Shown here piece by piece: positions 34,220 to 43,286 of a DNA stretch of 64,000 bases; the first letter of the stretch is position 1; every line of letters begins with the position of its first letter. The DNA lies in the NCBI GenBank assembly GCA_947303185.1, contig CAMYXF010000004.1, forward strand, positions 1-64,000. Reading direction: 5' to 3'. The notes under the pieces were generated by a model. The model made no database searches and was not told the origin of the DNA. It worked only from the letters and a program-made list of their open reading frames with translations. The DNA comes from an uncultured Clostridia bacterium (lineage in GTDB: Bacteria > Bacillota > Clostridia > Saccharofermentanales > Saccharofermentanaceae). The position numbers were made by a program, and so were the translations under genes.

Positions 34220-35497
34220 TCAGTCGTAGTAATCAAACTCGAGCTCGCAAACCTTAACCGTATCTCCTTCTTTGACGCCCATTTTCTTGAGTTCTTCGAA
34301 AACGCCCTCGTTCTCGAGTGTTCTCTGGAAGAAGTTGGTAGACTCTGTATCTTCGAAGTTTGTAGAGTTGAAGATCTTGTTGATCCACTTGCCGGTAACT
34401 TCAAAGTTGCCGTCCTCATTGATAATGATGTCAAACTTCTTGCCTTCGTCAAATGTGTAGACCTTCTCGCCGCCTGATACGACATCGTGAAGAATCGTAG
34501 GAGGAAGCTTGGATACTGTCTCAGTGATCTTGTCAGCAAGTTCTTCAATGCCGATACGGCCTGCAGCTGAGATTATGTATACGTCTTCATAACCCATCTC
34601 TTTGACTGCCTTAACGAAATCCTGTGCCTCTTCTTCAGTGATTCCGTCACACTTGTTTCCGACAACGATCTGGGGTCTTGAAGCAAGCTCAAGGCTGAAC
34701 TCTTCAAGCTCGTTATTGATAGTCTTGAAGTCCTCGATGGGATCTCTTCCGTCTGTTCCGGAAAGATCGACAACGTGGACGAGAAGTCTCGTTCTCTCGA
34801 TGTGTCTTAAGAAATCGTGGCCAAGTCCGGCACCTTCGTGAGCATTCTCGATGATACCCGGAATATCCGCGATTACATATGAGAAGTCATCCTTTGAGAC
34901 TACGCCCAAAACGGGTTCAAGCGTTGTAAAAGGATAATCTGCGATCTTCGGCTTGGCTCTTGTAAGGACTGAAAGAAGCGTTGATTTACCCGCATTTGGG
35001 AAACCTACAAGACCGCAGTCAGCGATAAGCTTAAGCTCGATGGCGAGCTCACGCTCTTCTCCGGGAGCGCCCGGTGTAGCGAACTGGGGAGCCTGTCTTA
35101 CGGAATTTGCATAGTGCATGTTTCCGAGACCGCCCTTACCGCCTCTTGCTACAACGATCTTCTGGCCTTCTTCAGTAAGGTCAGCAATGATGTCGCCTGT
35201 CTGGGCATCCTTTACGACTGTTCCGATCGGAACGCCGATAACAAGATCCTCACCGCGCTTGCCGTACATCTTCTTTGCCATGCCCTTTGCACCGTTGGGC
35301 GCAATGAACTTGTGCTTGAATCTGAAGTTTTGAAGGCTTGTCAGATTTCTGGCAGCCTGCAGAATAACATTACCGCCGTCGCCGCCGTCACCGCCGTCGG
35401 GTCCGCCGTTGGTAATGTATTTCTCGGTATGAAAGCTGAGCGCGCCGTTACCGCCGTCGCCGGCCTTAACATAAATCTTGGAATGATCTATAAACAT
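34220..35497 (-). CDS. obgE: GTPase ObgE/CgtA
   Basis: A 425-residue GTPase that acts in 50S ribosome maturation and the stringent response. The Gly-rich Obg fold (1-158, with GGDGGDGG) is followed by the G domain (about 160-330; GFPNAGKST, DIPG, NKCD) and the C-terminal OCT domain (about 345-425) found in Gram-positive members. The start at 35497 has GGGAG six bases upstream and matches the family's MFIDxxxIxVxAGxGGNG start. Last gene of rplU-prp-rpmA-obgE. Confidence 0.97.
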   Translation of the reverse strand: MFIDHSKIYVKAGDGGNGALSFHTEKYITNGGPDGGDGGDGGNVILQAARNLTSLQNFRFKHKFIAPNGAKGMAKKMYGKRGEDLVIGVPIGTVVKDAQTGDIIADLTEEGQKIVVARGGKGGLGNMHYANSVRQAPQFATPGAPGEERELAIELKLIADCGLVGFPNAGKSTLLSVLTRAKPKIADYPFTTLEPVLGVVSKDDFSYVIADIPGIIENAHEGAGLGHDFLRHIERTRLLVHVVDLSGTDGRDPIEDFKTINNELEEFSLELASRPQIVVGNKCDGITEEEAQDFVKAVKEMGYEDVYIISAAGRIGIEELADKITETVSKLPPTILHDVVSGGEKVYTFDEGKKFDIIINEDGNFEVTGKWINKIFNSTNFEDTESTNFFQRTLENEGVFEELKKMGVKEGDTVKVCELEFDYYD

Positions 35498-35580
35498 CTG
35501 ATTCTCCCTCAAAACAATAGCAGCCTGATCGCTATATTGCGACAGACTGCTACTCTTGGTTTTCCGTTAAATACCCTAAA

Positions 35581-35862
35581 TTAGGCTACAGGATAAACGC
35601 TAACCTGCTTCTTATCCTTGCCCATACGCTCATACTTGACCTTACCGTCAATAAGAGCAAAAAGTGTATCGTCAGATCCGATTCCTACGTTTGTTCCGGG
35701 ATGGATCTTAGTACCACGCTGTCTGACAAGAATATTGCCGGCCAGAACTGACTGTCCGTCACCTTTCTTCGCTCCTAATCTCTTGGACTGGGACTCACGG
35801 CCGTTCTTGGTGGAACCCATTCCCTTCTTATGTGCGAAGAGCTGTAAATTAAACTTAATCAT
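35581..35862 (-). CDS. rpmA: 50S ribosomal protein L27 (cleavable N-terminus)
   Basis: A 93-residue ribosomal protein near the peptidyl transferase centre. The N-terminus [10 protein letters not shown] before HKKG is the Firmicutes extension that must be removed by the protease Prp so that the mature N-terminus can reach the active site. The core ([22 protein letters not shown]) is typical. GGAGGTG precedes the ATG. The protease gene lies 2 bp upstream, which fits the pairing. Confidence 0.98.
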   Translation of the reverse strand: MIKFNLQLFAHKKGMGSTKNGRESQSKRLGAKKGDGQSVLAGNILVRQRGTKIHPGTNVGIGSDDTLFALIDGKVKYERMGKDKKQVSVYPVA

Positions 35863-35864
35863 AA

Positions 35865-36236
35865 TTACACCTCCGGTGTTTTTGAATGAATTATCTCTAC
35901 GTACCTGTTCTTACTGTCGTTATAATCTCTGGCAATTCCGATAAGACCTAACTCGCAAGTTCTCATTATTACCTGAGCCCTGCCCTTTGTCTCATCGTCA
36001 CCTAAGTCCGGAACCGTTATCCTTAAGTTGACATCTTCTGTGCCCTCATTGCTGATACGGAAGAAAGATTCGCTGTCGTAACCGCAAATATCTTCCAAGG
36101 CGCTTGCTGCAGTAAAAAGAAGTGTTGATACTGCGCTGCAGATGATATCTCTGCCGGGGTCGTCGTAACCTGCATGCCCGTTGGCATATATAGCGCAGAT
36201 CCGGGAACCCTCCCTATTGACGATAACGGAAATCAT
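35865..36236 (-). CDS. prp: Ribosomal-processing cysteine protease Prp
   Basis: A 123-residue cysteine protease that cuts the N-terminal extension from L27. The catalytic pair is visible as H21 (in GHAGY) and C33 (in DIICSAVS), equivalent to His22 and Cys34 of the Staphylococcus enzyme. It sits between rplU and rpmA as in nearly all Firmicutes with the long form of L27. No strong ribosome binding site is seen, so it may rely on coupling with rplU, which ends 6 bp upstream. Confidence 0.95.
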   Translation of the reverse strand: MISVIVNREGSRICAIYANGHAGYDDPGRDIICSAVSTLLFTAASALEDICGYDSESFFRISNEGTEDVNLRITVPDLGDDETKGRAQVIMRTCELGLIGIARDYNDSKNRYVEIIHSKTPEV

Positions 36237-36242
36237 AAAGAC

Positions 36243-36545
36243 TTACGCGTTGATAGCCTTGATAAGTACACGTGTGTAAGGCTGTCTGTGGCCATTCTTT
36301 CTTCTGTAGCCCTTCTTAGCCTTGTACTTAGAGACGATAACCTTCTTGTTTCTGCCCTGCTTAACGATCTCACCGGTAACTGTAGCCTTAACATCGCCAG
36401 CTGCGATACCCTTGTCATCAGATACTGCAAGTACTTCATCGAAAGTAACCTGGCTGCCAGCCTCACCTTCAAGCTTCTCAACGAAGATCTCATCGTCAAC
36501 AGAAACCTTGTACTGCTTGCCGCCTGTCTTAATTACTGCGTACAT
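36243..36545 (-). CDS. rplU: 50S ribosomal protein L21
   Basis: A 100-residue 23S-rRNA-binding protein of the large subunit. The start [18 protein letters not shown] and the C-terminal block [21 protein letters not shown] are the family signatures. AGGAGG lies before the ATG. It is the first gene of the operon and is preceded by a strong promoter and a leader of about 90 bases. Confidence 0.98.
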   Translation of the reverse strand: MYAVIKTGGKQYKVSVDDEIFVEKLEGEAGSQVTFDEVLAVSDDKGIAAGDVKATVTGEIVKQGRNKKVIVSKYKAKKGYRRKNGHRQPYTRVLIKAINA

Positions 36546-36638
36546 ATTCGTTCCTCCTGTTCTTCCAGTCTCGCTGCTTAAACCAAGGCAGCGCCTCTAA
36601 AAAAGCGCATTTAAAAGAGCCCGTTGCATGCGGTCACC
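36546..36638 (-). promoter_or_regulatory. Possible L21 autoregulatory mRNA leader
   Basis: The 5' leader of rplU contains a stable hairpin CGCTGC-CTTGGTTTA-AGCAGCG just before the ribosome binding site. L21 leaders that bind the protein are known from Firmicutes; I could not match the full consensus by eye, so this is tentative. Confidence 0.35.
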
Positions 36639-36643
36639 GACGT

Positions 36644-36672
36644 ATAATAAACCACGGACCATGCAAAGTCAA
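36644..36672 (-). promoter_or_regulatory. Sigma-A promoter of rplU-prp-rpmA-obgE
   Basis: On the minus strand TTGACT, 17 bases, TATTAT. Hexamers and spacing are near consensus, as expected for a ribosomal protein operon. Confidence 0.78.
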
Positions 36673-36708
36673 CAAGTTTTCTTATAAATAGAGGGGTTTT
36701 CGCAATGT

Positions 36709-38265
36709 TTATCCGGCAATGAGCACGATAAGGCCTGCCGCAATACCGAAAATGAGTCCCGTGATCTCGTAAAAATCCGAGATTCGCTTTATCGGGATAA
36801 CACATCCGAAAGGCACGATTCCCAATGCAATACCTGCAAGAGATGCCATTACGACCTGCTCATTCTTCTGGATAAGGCCCATTATCAGCATTACTACCGG
36901 AGGGATCAAGGCCTCGGCAAAGTATATTACACTTCCGAAATATGCCGAAGGTCCCATTCCTGAGAACCTGGACTTCTTGTCAGCAAAGATCAAAGCAACT
37001 GCTGAAAGGCTCATGATGACAAATACGACGAGTGCGGCTATGGGGTTGATGTCATCCTTCAAAGCCAGCTCAACGTTTGTAAGATTAAGTGCAGCTCCTG
37101 CAAGGATCATCAGTTCCAGAACGCCTGTAACGATAGACGCAATGAAGATCGTGAAGCCATAGTCTCTTCTGGCGTATTTGACCTTGTTGGACAAAAGGAG
37201 CTTGATCTGGGCAAGCGCCATAAGCGCAATGATCAGTACCGGAGAATAAAGTGCCAGATATGTGGACACAAATCCCCACTGGGGAATAAACGTCGTAACT
37301 GCTCCGCAAAGTGCGATCCATCCTGAAACGCCAAGGAAAATGATGGCGCCGAGACTGTTCCTTGCCTTGAGATCCCTTGCTTCCTTATCAGGGAGCGATA
37401 CGGGAACCATAAACAGGAACAATGCGAGCAATGCTATGGACATGAACAGGGCAAATGCCATTCCCACCATCCACAGGGTAACTTTCGTGGAAGAATATCC
37501 TGTTCCGTATGTCGTGCCGAGATACTGAGCAAGCTCACTCTGGAATGAAGGCGAAGCCATGAGACCTGAAAGCGTTACCTTCATCGTGGTCAGGGAGAGA
37601 TACCTCATCTGGTTAGGTGAAATATAGACCTTCGATGGGAAGATCTTTCCTCTCTGTGTCGGGTGGCCGTACATCGTGTCAACGCCGGAGATCTTCTCGA
37701 AGATCATCTGGGAGCCGCTCAAATCAGTCGTGGACTTTGCTTTATGCTCAAATCCGAAGATCGCACAGGGAACTCCGGGATAGTCGCTCGTATAACCCTC
37801 AAGCGCAATGTTTCCGGGATATTCGGGATCGATAAGGATATATCCTTCGATCTTGCCCTTGCCGGAAGCCAGAAGATCGTTCATTACCTTGAAGGAATCT
37901 TTTCCGATTGCGCAGACAACAACTTCCTCGTTATTGTAGTTTTCGGGAAGCGAATACAAATACTCAGGTCTTGAACTGTGCTTGTCGGGCTCAATGACCT
38001 CAAAATCAAAACCTGCTGAAGCAAGGCTGTTTCTCATGGAAACCATCGGAACCGTTGTGCCGTCAGAATAGATGAGCAATGTCTTGCTTGTATTCTTCGG
38101 ACCGGCGATGGTCATTACATACATAACGATCATCAGGGCAGCCAACACAAAAGAAAACGCCAAAGCGACCCATGCCACTTTGGGTATCTTTGTAGGTCTC
38201 AGTTTGCGGAAACCGTACTGAGGAGCTAACTTCTCTTCTGCCTGTCTGTCCGAATTCTTCTTCAT
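36709..38265 (-). CDS. Polytopic membrane protein with extracytoplasmic alpha/beta domain, unknown function
   Basis: A 518-residue protein I do not recognise. A basic N-terminus leads to one transmembrane helix (about 32-54), then an outer domain (about 58-265) with alternating strands and helices (KTLLIYSDGT, VVVCAIGKDSF, GYILIDPEYPG, VPCAIFGFEH) that looks like a hydrolase-type or Rossmann-like fold. Seven to eight closely packed helices follow (about 275-518). No catalytic triad can be assigned with confidence. It starts 6 bp after murC and so may act on the cell envelope. Confidence 0.7.
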   Translation of the reverse strand: MKKNSDRQAEEKLAPQYGFRKLRPTKIPKVAWVALAFSFVLAALMIVMYVMTIAGPKNTSKTLLIYSDGTTVPMVSMRNSLASAGFDFEVIEPDKHSSRPEYLYSLPENYNNEEVVVCAIGKDSFKVMNDLLASGKGKIEGYILIDPEYPGNIALEGYTSDYPGVPCAIFGFEHKAKSTTDLSGSQMIFEKISGVDTMYGHPTQRGKIFPSKVYISPNQMRYLSLTTMKVTLSGLMASPSFQSELAQYLGTTYGTGYSSTKVTLWMVGMAFALFMSIALLALFLFMVPVSLPDKEARDLKARNSLGAIIFLGVSGWIALCGAVTTFIPQWGFVSTYLALYSPVLIIALMALAQIKLLLSNKVKYARRDYGFTIFIASIVTGVLELMILAGAALNLTNVELALKDDINPIAALVVFVIMSLSAVALIFADKKSRFSGMGPSAYFGSVIYFAEALIPPVVMLIMGLIQKNEQVVMASLAGIALGIVPFGCVIPIKRISDFYEITGLIFGIAAGLIVLIAG

Positions 38266-38271
38266 CTTATA

Positions 38272-39720
38272 TCAGGAGCAAAGCTCATCTCCCAAAGCTC
38301 TTATGTCTTCAGGGCCCAGGATAAGAATTATATCACCGGGCTTGATCAGCTCGTCGATCCTCTTCTTAAGTTCTTCCCTGTCTTCGTAGAATTCCGTATC
38401 ACCGCCGCGCTTGTTTATCTCATCAGAGATGTCCTTGCTGGAAATCTCGTGTGTATTGATCTCTCTGTCGGAGAAGATCTCGGCGAACAGTACCTTCTTG
38501 CAAGGCAGAAGGCTTGTTACGTAATCCTCGAAAAGCATTTTCGTGCGGTTGAATGTAAGAGGCTGGAATACAACGAGGATATCGTTGTGCGGCATGTTTG
38601 AAGCAGCTTCTATCGTAGCTCTTGCTGCCGTCGGGTGATGCGCATAATCTACTACGACGTCACAGCCCTTATACTTGCCCTTTACCGTGTATCTTCCGTC
38701 AGCACCGCTGAAGGAGTTAAGCGCAGTCTGAATTGCAGAAGCTGATGCTCCGTTAAGGTAAGCTGCTGCAGCCGCGTTAAGCGCATTAGCGATGTTATGG
38801 CTTCCGGGAATGTTGAGTTTAACCTCTATTCTCTCCTCACCGCCGATTACGATATCGAATACGGGAAGGCCCTCTACGAACTTAATGTTCTCTGCAACGA
38901 AATCGGCCTTCTTGCCTGTTACTTCGCAAATCTCATTATCCGTTGCACATGTAACTATCTGGGGAAGCTTTCTGCCGTTCTCTTCAAAATATGCTTCTGC
39001 TTCCTTAACAGATGAAGCGATATGCTTGTCATGACCTGATACGACGACATATCCGTTATCGTCTACAAGTCTTATGAAGCGCGCGAAAACATCGATTACG
39101 TCTTCTATCGTCGGATAGCAGTCAACGTGGTCGTGATCGATATTTGTGATTACTGCAGTTGTAGATGAGAAGTTCAAAAATGACCTGTTGAACTCGCATG
39201 CTTCTGATACGAGAAGGTCATGGGAACCGGCTCTGATCGTTCCGTTAAAGATATCAAGATCGGCACCGAGATGGACAGTGGGATCAAGACCTGCGTCGAT
39301 CATCATCATTGAGATCATCGATGTGGTCGTTGTCTTTCCGTGTGTGCCGGATACGTTGATAACGTTCTTATATGTTCTAGTGAAAGCGCCAAGGAACTCT
39401 GCCCTGTCAAAGATCTGAAGGCCGAGTTCGGATGCTCTCTTAACTTCTTCGTTGTGAGGAAGGATAGCTGCCGTCTTAACAAGATAATCAGGCTTGAAGT
39501 CGTCGATGTTGGCAGCGATCTGGTTGTTGTAGATCTTGATGCCCTGTGCTTCTAAGATCTCCGTTCTCTCGCCGGGATGGTTATCAGAACCTCCGACAAC
39601 AAAACCTGCATGCTTTGCAAGCCTTGCAAGTCCGTTCATCGATATTCCGCCGATGCCGATGAAATAGATCCTGGCATCCTTTTTGATATCACTCAATTTA
39701 AATGTTTTAGCATCCAACAC
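38272..39720 (-). CDS. murC: UDP-N-acetylmuramate-L-alanine ligase (MurC)
   Basis: A cytosolic ligase of about 482 residues that adds L-alanine to UDP-MurNAc in peptidoglycan synthesis. It has the Rossmann motif GIGGISMNGLA, the P-loop SGTHGKTTTT, EACEFNRSF and the NIDHDHVDCY block with the Mg-binding residues. The open frame begins with GTG at 39729, but AGGGA is only one base from that codon; GTG at 39720 lies ten bases from it and is chosen here. The membrane protein gene follows by 6 bp. Confidence 0.95.
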   Translation of the reverse strand: MLDAKTFKLSDIKKDARIYFIGIGGISMNGLARLAKHAGFVVGGSDNHPGERTEILEAQGIKIYNNQIAANIDDFKPDYLVKTAAILPHNEEVKRASELGLQIFDRAEFLGAFTRTYKNVINVSGTHGKTTTTSMISMMMIDAGLDPTVHLGADLDIFNGTIRAGSHDLLVSEACEFNRSFLNFSSTTAVITNIDHDHVDCYPTIEDVIDVFARFIRLVDDNGYVVVSGHDKHIASSVKEAEAYFEENGRKLPQIVTCATDNEICEVTGKKADFVAENIKFVEGLPVFDIVIGGEERIEVKLNIPGSHNIANALNAAAAAYLNGASASAIQTALNSFSGADGRYTVKGKYKGCDVVVDYAHHPTAARATIEAASNMPHNDILVVFQPLTFNRTKMLFEDYVTSLLPCKKVLFAEIFSDREINTHEISSKDISDEINKRGGDTEFYEDREELKKRIDELIKPGDIILILGPEDIRALGDELCS

Positions 39721-39768
39721 AGATATCACTTCCCTGTTACTTATAAATTTCGAAGTAATTCTAACATT

Positions 39769-40254
39769 TTAGGAGCGCATAGCAAAATCGCCGACTACGG
39801 CATTTGTAAATGAAATCAGGTCAGAAGCCTTGAGTCTTAACTGCACTCCCCTCTGTCCTGCACTTACGCAGACGTCGTCTACGAGCTCTATCATCTCATC
39901 AATGAACGTCCTGTACTGCTTCTTCATTCCGATGGGAGAGCAGCCGCCTCTTATGTATCCCGTAACGTTCAAAAGGTCTTTTACGTGAATCATGCTGACA
40001 CTCTTGCAGCCTGCAAGCTTTGCCGCTTTCTTAAGATCGACCTCGTCATCAACGCAGATGCAGAAAACCAGGTATTCACCCTTATCGGATACTGCCGTCA
40101 GGGTCTTGAACACTTCCTCGTAAGGAACGCCGAGATATTCTGCGACGTGATGACCGTCAAGATCATTCTCGTCGTACTCGTATTCCTGATATGTATAATC
40201 GACCCCCGCTTTATCAAGGATCCTCATTGCATTGGTCTTTTTGAACTGAGACAT
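39769..40254 (-). CDS. ybaK: YbaK/EbsC-family aminoacyl-tRNA deacylase
   Basis: A 161-residue protein of the YbaK family, which hydrolyses misacylated Cys-tRNA(Pro) or related tRNAs. The family motifs are visible: VFKTLTAVSDKGEYLVF with the conserved Lys, and GGCSPIGMKK (about residue 110). The start at 40254 has AAGGAG six bases upstream; the longer frame to 40311 is not supported. It is divergent from the VOC fusion gene. Confidence 0.9.
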   Translation of the reverse strand: MSQFKKTNAMRILDKAGVDYTYQEYEYDENDLDGHHVAEYLGVPYEEVFKTLTAVSDKGEYLVFCICVDDEVDLKKAAKLAGCKSVSMIHVKDLLNVTGYIRGGCSPIGMKKQYRTFIDEMIELVDDVCVSAGQRGVQLRLKASDLISFTNAVVGDFAMRS

Positions 40255-40294
40255 AGTGTTCTCCTTCACGATTGCTCTGCATATTCTATCTTTA

Positions 40295-40322
40295 TTGCCA
40301 AGAGCTTTCAAACTGATAAAAT
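40295..40322 (+). promoter_or_regulatory. Putative promoter of the VOC fusion gene
   Basis: TTGCCA, 16 bases, TAAAAT, 29 bp before the ATG at 40352. It sits in the divergent gap with ybaK. Confidence 0.5.
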
Positions 40323-40351
40323 AGACTAATTAGTGATTTCGGGAGAATAAT

Positions 40352-41191
40352 ATGCTGAACAAAGAATATCCGCAACATGATATGAATCTCGTTTTCGACA
40401 TGATCGAAAACTCCATCTCCAAAGGCGGAGTACACGACAAGACCGCCGAAGAAATGAATCTTCTGATGCATCTTTATGCAGGACTTCCGGCTGAAGCTGT
40501 CGAACAGGGCATGATGTTCATTCACGGAAGAGCATGCGAGATTCCTGCAACTTCAGACATCATCCCGCTCCACGTAAGACTCATGAACCTTCTTGAATAT
40601 CTCGAAAAAGTCGAATATTTAAGTGAGGTTCCTTCCACTCTTTCCAATGACGAGATCAAAAAAAGAAGTGACATCCTGAACTCTCTCGAAGAACACGAGA
40701 AGCTCTTTGGAACACCTCTTATGGGATATCAGTTCAACATGGGAACCAATGCACCCAAGGAAGCCAAAGAAGGCGAAGAAGCCGAAGGCCAGAGACTCCT
40801 TCTCATGAACAGCCAGGCGGCAGTTTTCGCTTGTGAGGACATATATAAGACTGCACTTTTCTACGAAGACAAGCTCGGATTCAAAGCAGCCCATTTGGAT
40901 GACGAGGCAATGCCGCACATCAAACTCACTCGTGACAACATCGCAATCGTTCTGGTCAAAGGCGAAGGCGCAATCACAAAGCCCATGCGCGAATTCGGAA
41001 TCGATTACGACATGTACATATACTGCTCCGAGCCGTTCCTTCTTCATAACGAAGTTGCAGCAAACGGGATCAAGATAATAGAAGCTCTCCCCGAAGCAAA
41101 GGAAGCACAGAAGCAAGGCACCAACCGCCAGTTTGTCTTCGAAGATATAGACGGCAGACACATCTGTGTATCACAGTATCTTGAAAACTAA
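40352..41191 (+). CDS. VOC (glyoxalase/bleomycin-resistance fold) domain protein with unknown N-terminal domain
   Basis: A 279-residue two-part protein. Residues 1-145 are helical and of unknown family. Residues 155-279 are a vicinal-oxygen-chelate domain: AVFACEDIYKTALFYEDKLGF matches the first beta-alpha-beta module, and QFVFEDIDGRHICVSQY is the usual end (DPDGxxIxxxQ-like). Metal ligands are incomplete in the first module, so it may be a binding protein rather than an enzyme. GGGAG precedes the ATG. A strong terminator follows. Confidence 0.72.
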   Translation: MLNKEYPQHDMNLVFDMIENSISKGGVHDKTAEEMNLLMHLYAGLPAEAVEQGMMFIHGRACEIPATSDIIPLHVRLMNLLEYLEKVEYLSEVPSTLSNDEIKKRSDILNSLEEHEKLFGTPLMGYQFNMGTNAPKEAKEGEEAEGQRLLLMNSQAAVFACEDIYKTALFYEDKLGFKAAHLDDEAMPHIKLTRDNIAIVLVKGEGAITKPMREFGIDYDMYIYCSEPFLLHNEVAANGIKIIEALPEAKEAQKQGTNRQFVFEDIDGRHICVSQYLEN

Positions 41192-41216
41192 TATACGGTT
41201 TTAACAAGCCTCAAAT

Positions 41217-41250
41217 AAAAAGGGTTCACTTCATTGAAGCGAACCCTTTT
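41217..41250. terminator. Bidirectional terminator
   Basis: AGGGTTC-A-CTT pairs with AAG-C-GAACCCT around CATTG. It is flanked by AAAA on the left and TTTT on the right, so it serves both the VOC gene (plus) and the ECF operon (minus). Confidence 0.88.
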
Positions 41251-41271
41251 CGTTTATGAAACTATCTGAAC

Positions 41272-42336
41272 TTATACTTTGTGGAAGCTTACGTCACCTG
41301 ATGAACACTGGATGTTCATGTCAGCTGTGCCGTTGCCGTTAATGTAGTTCTTGCCGTCCTTTGTGAAAGGAAGTTCGTAGTTGAACTCTCCGCTGGAGAT
41401 ACTTACGTGAACCGTAACATCTGAATCTTCAGGAATGCTGACCTCGATTCCGCCGGAGCTGCAGCTGATACTTGAAATCTCAGGGACTGCGCCGAGGCTG
41501 ATGGCTGAGTGACCGCTGGAAGCTTTTGTGGTGAGATCCTTTATCTCATCTGCATCAAGTGTAATGCCGCCGGAACTTACATCTACGTTAAGTGTATTGA
41601 CTGTGCCCAACATAGCGGTAACTCCGCCTGAAGAAGAATGGATCTTAGCCTGATCTATCGTGCCGTTCTGCATGATGCTGATCTTGCCTGAAGAAGAATC
41701 AATATCGAAAGACTTGCAGTCACCGTCGTGATTGATAGCGATAGTACCTGAAGATGCCTTGACCTTTACGGAATCGCTGTTGCCGCGCTGTGTAAGACCG
41801 ACATTTCCTGAAGAAGACTTCACTTCAATATCTGTTGCAGTGCAGTCGATATCCATGTTGCCTGATGAAGCATGTGAATACAGATTATCTGTGGTGAAAC
41901 CATTCAGATCGATGCAGCCGGAAGACACTTCGATTATGAAGTCATCTAATTCCTGAGCTTCAGGGATCGTGATCTCAAGGCTCTTCTCGATCTTGCTGAA
42001 GTTGATCGACTTGGTAGATACGCAGTATCTGACATAGAGCGTGTCGCCGTCTACCCATGTGTGGACCTGGTGGTCGGCATCGATATCAGTGTTGGCAGTC
42101 TCATCCACCTTAATGATGTCAGTGTCTGTACCCCTGACCTTTACGTCGCCTGCGAGGTAATCGATGTTGATCTTTGTGATCGTATCGTCGATCTCACGGT
42201 CGCCTGCAGTGTACTTGTCAGCATTCTCGTACTGATAACTTACTGTGTTGATCAGACCAAACGAGCAGCCTGTTAAGCAAAGTGTTGACGGTACGATGAG
42301 AGCCATTGCTCCTGCTACTAAAAGTTTTGTGTTCAT
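41272..42336 (-). CDS. DUF4097-type beta-solenoid lipoprotein
   Basis: A 354-residue lipoprotein (lipobox LTGC at about residue 24). The exported part has eleven copies of an SSG motif every 18-20 residues (for example SSGNMDID, SSGTIAIN, SSGGITLD), which is the ladder of a right-handed beta-solenoid of the DUF4097 adhesin-like family. It is the last gene of the ECF sigma factor operon, overlapping the anti-sigma gene by one base (TAATG), so it is likely an effector or signal component of that envelope-stress system. Confidence 0.82.
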   Translation of the reverse strand: MNTKLLVAGAMALIVPSTLCLTGCSFGLINTVSYQYENADKYTAGDREIDDTITKINIDYLAGDVKVRGTDTDIIKVDETANTDIDADHQVHTWVDGDTLYVRYCVSTKSINFSKIEKSLEITIPEAQELDDFIIEVSSGCIDLNGFTTDNLYSHASSGNMDIDCTATDIEVKSSSGNVGLTQRGNSDSVKVKASSGTIAINHDGDCKSFDIDSSSGKISIMQNGTIDQAKIHSSSGGVTAMLGTVNTLNVDVSSGGITLDADEIKDLTTKASSGHSAISLGAVPEISSISCSSGGIEVSIPEDSDVTVHVSISSGEFNYELPFTKDGKNYINGNGTADMNIQCSSGDVSFHKV

Positions 42337-43286
42337 TATTTCTTTCCTCCCTTATTTTTACCAACTAAGAAACCGATTCCGGCAATTACGAGTCCTATAA
42401 CAACGAAAGTCAAAGGCGGCACTGATACACCGGAAGAATAAGTAACGCCTGTCCTTGAAATGCTTGCTTCTGCAGCAGGTCCGAGAACCGAGATAAGGCT
42501 CGTCAAAGCGCCTGCAGATGCAATGCAAAGACCTGTCTTAACGCAAGCGTTGAAGCGCAGATATCTGATGATCGCAAACATCGCCCAGGCTATTCCGACC
42601 AGAGGCATGGAGACTGCAAATGCCATCGGGAAGAATTCCTTCATTCCGGCATAGAAGCCGATTGCGAGCATCATGAGTACGAATGTTGCAGTGTAAGCGC
42701 ACATTATCGCAAGACCTTTACGGTTCTTAATATATGCATTTACAGGTCTTCTGCTCACGATAAAAGGCGCGAAAAGCACCGTAAGTCCGAAGAGAGTTGC
42801 AGATGCTGTAACGAAGAACCAATTGCCGCCTGAGTAGATGCAGATAACACCTAAAAGCAGCATAACGCTTGCTGTAAAAGATGCCATTGTCATGAACATT
42901 TTATTCTCACGGACCATGAGCGGCACTATTATCACTGATGCAGCAACGAGGATGCCTGCAAGTACAATAAAGAACCATGTAAGGCCAGCACCTGTTGCGA
43001 GGTTAACGATAAGGCATACGAGGATCGGAATAGAGAATATCAATCCGATAATGCTTCCTGCCAGAGCGCTCTTTCTCTTAAAAAACTTGGCCTGGGTTCC
43101 GATCACTTCTTCTTTTTCCTTTACGATCTTTTCATCTATCGTAACGTCATTCAGACTGTTCAACATCTTTTTGCAGTCCGGGCATTCAGCCAGATGTTCT
43201 TCTACGATCTTTCTGCTGGCTTCGCTGCAGATTTCGTCTTTATATAACGGAAGAAGATCCGAGATCAAATCACAATTATATTTCAT
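42336..43286 (-). CDS. Membrane anti-sigma factor with zinc-binding domain
   Basis: A protein of 316 residues (318 if the ATG at 43292 is used). The N-terminus is a zf-HC2/ZAS anti-sigma domain with the motif HX3CX2C (HLAECPDC, about 30-37), which holds the cognate ECF sigma factor. Seven to eight transmembrane helices follow (from about 72 to 310), unlike the single helix of most RsiW-type proteins. The ATG at 43286 is spaced better from AAGGA than 43292. The gene overlaps the sigma factor gene. Confidence 0.85.
   Translation of the reverse strand: MKYNCDLISDLLPLYKDEICSEASRKIVEEHLAECPDCKKMLNSLNDVTIDEKIVKEKEEVIGTQAKFFKRKSALAGSIIGLIFSIPILVCLIVNLATGAGLTWFFIVLAGILVAASVIIVPLMVRENKMFMTMASFTASVMLLLGVICIYSGGNWFFVTASATLFGLTVLFAPFIVSRRPVNAYIKNRKGLAIMCAYTATFVLMMLAIGFYAGMKEFFPMAFAVSMPLVGIAWAMFAIIRYLRFNACVKTGLCIASAGALTSLISVLGPAAEASISRTGVTYSSGVSVPPLTFVVIGLVIAGIGFLVGKNKGGKK

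Noticed and set aside
36546..36643. Named riboswitch or T-box before rplU
   Set aside because: None of the conserved T-box or common riboswitch blocks is visible; only a possible L21 leader hairpin remains, kept at low confidence.
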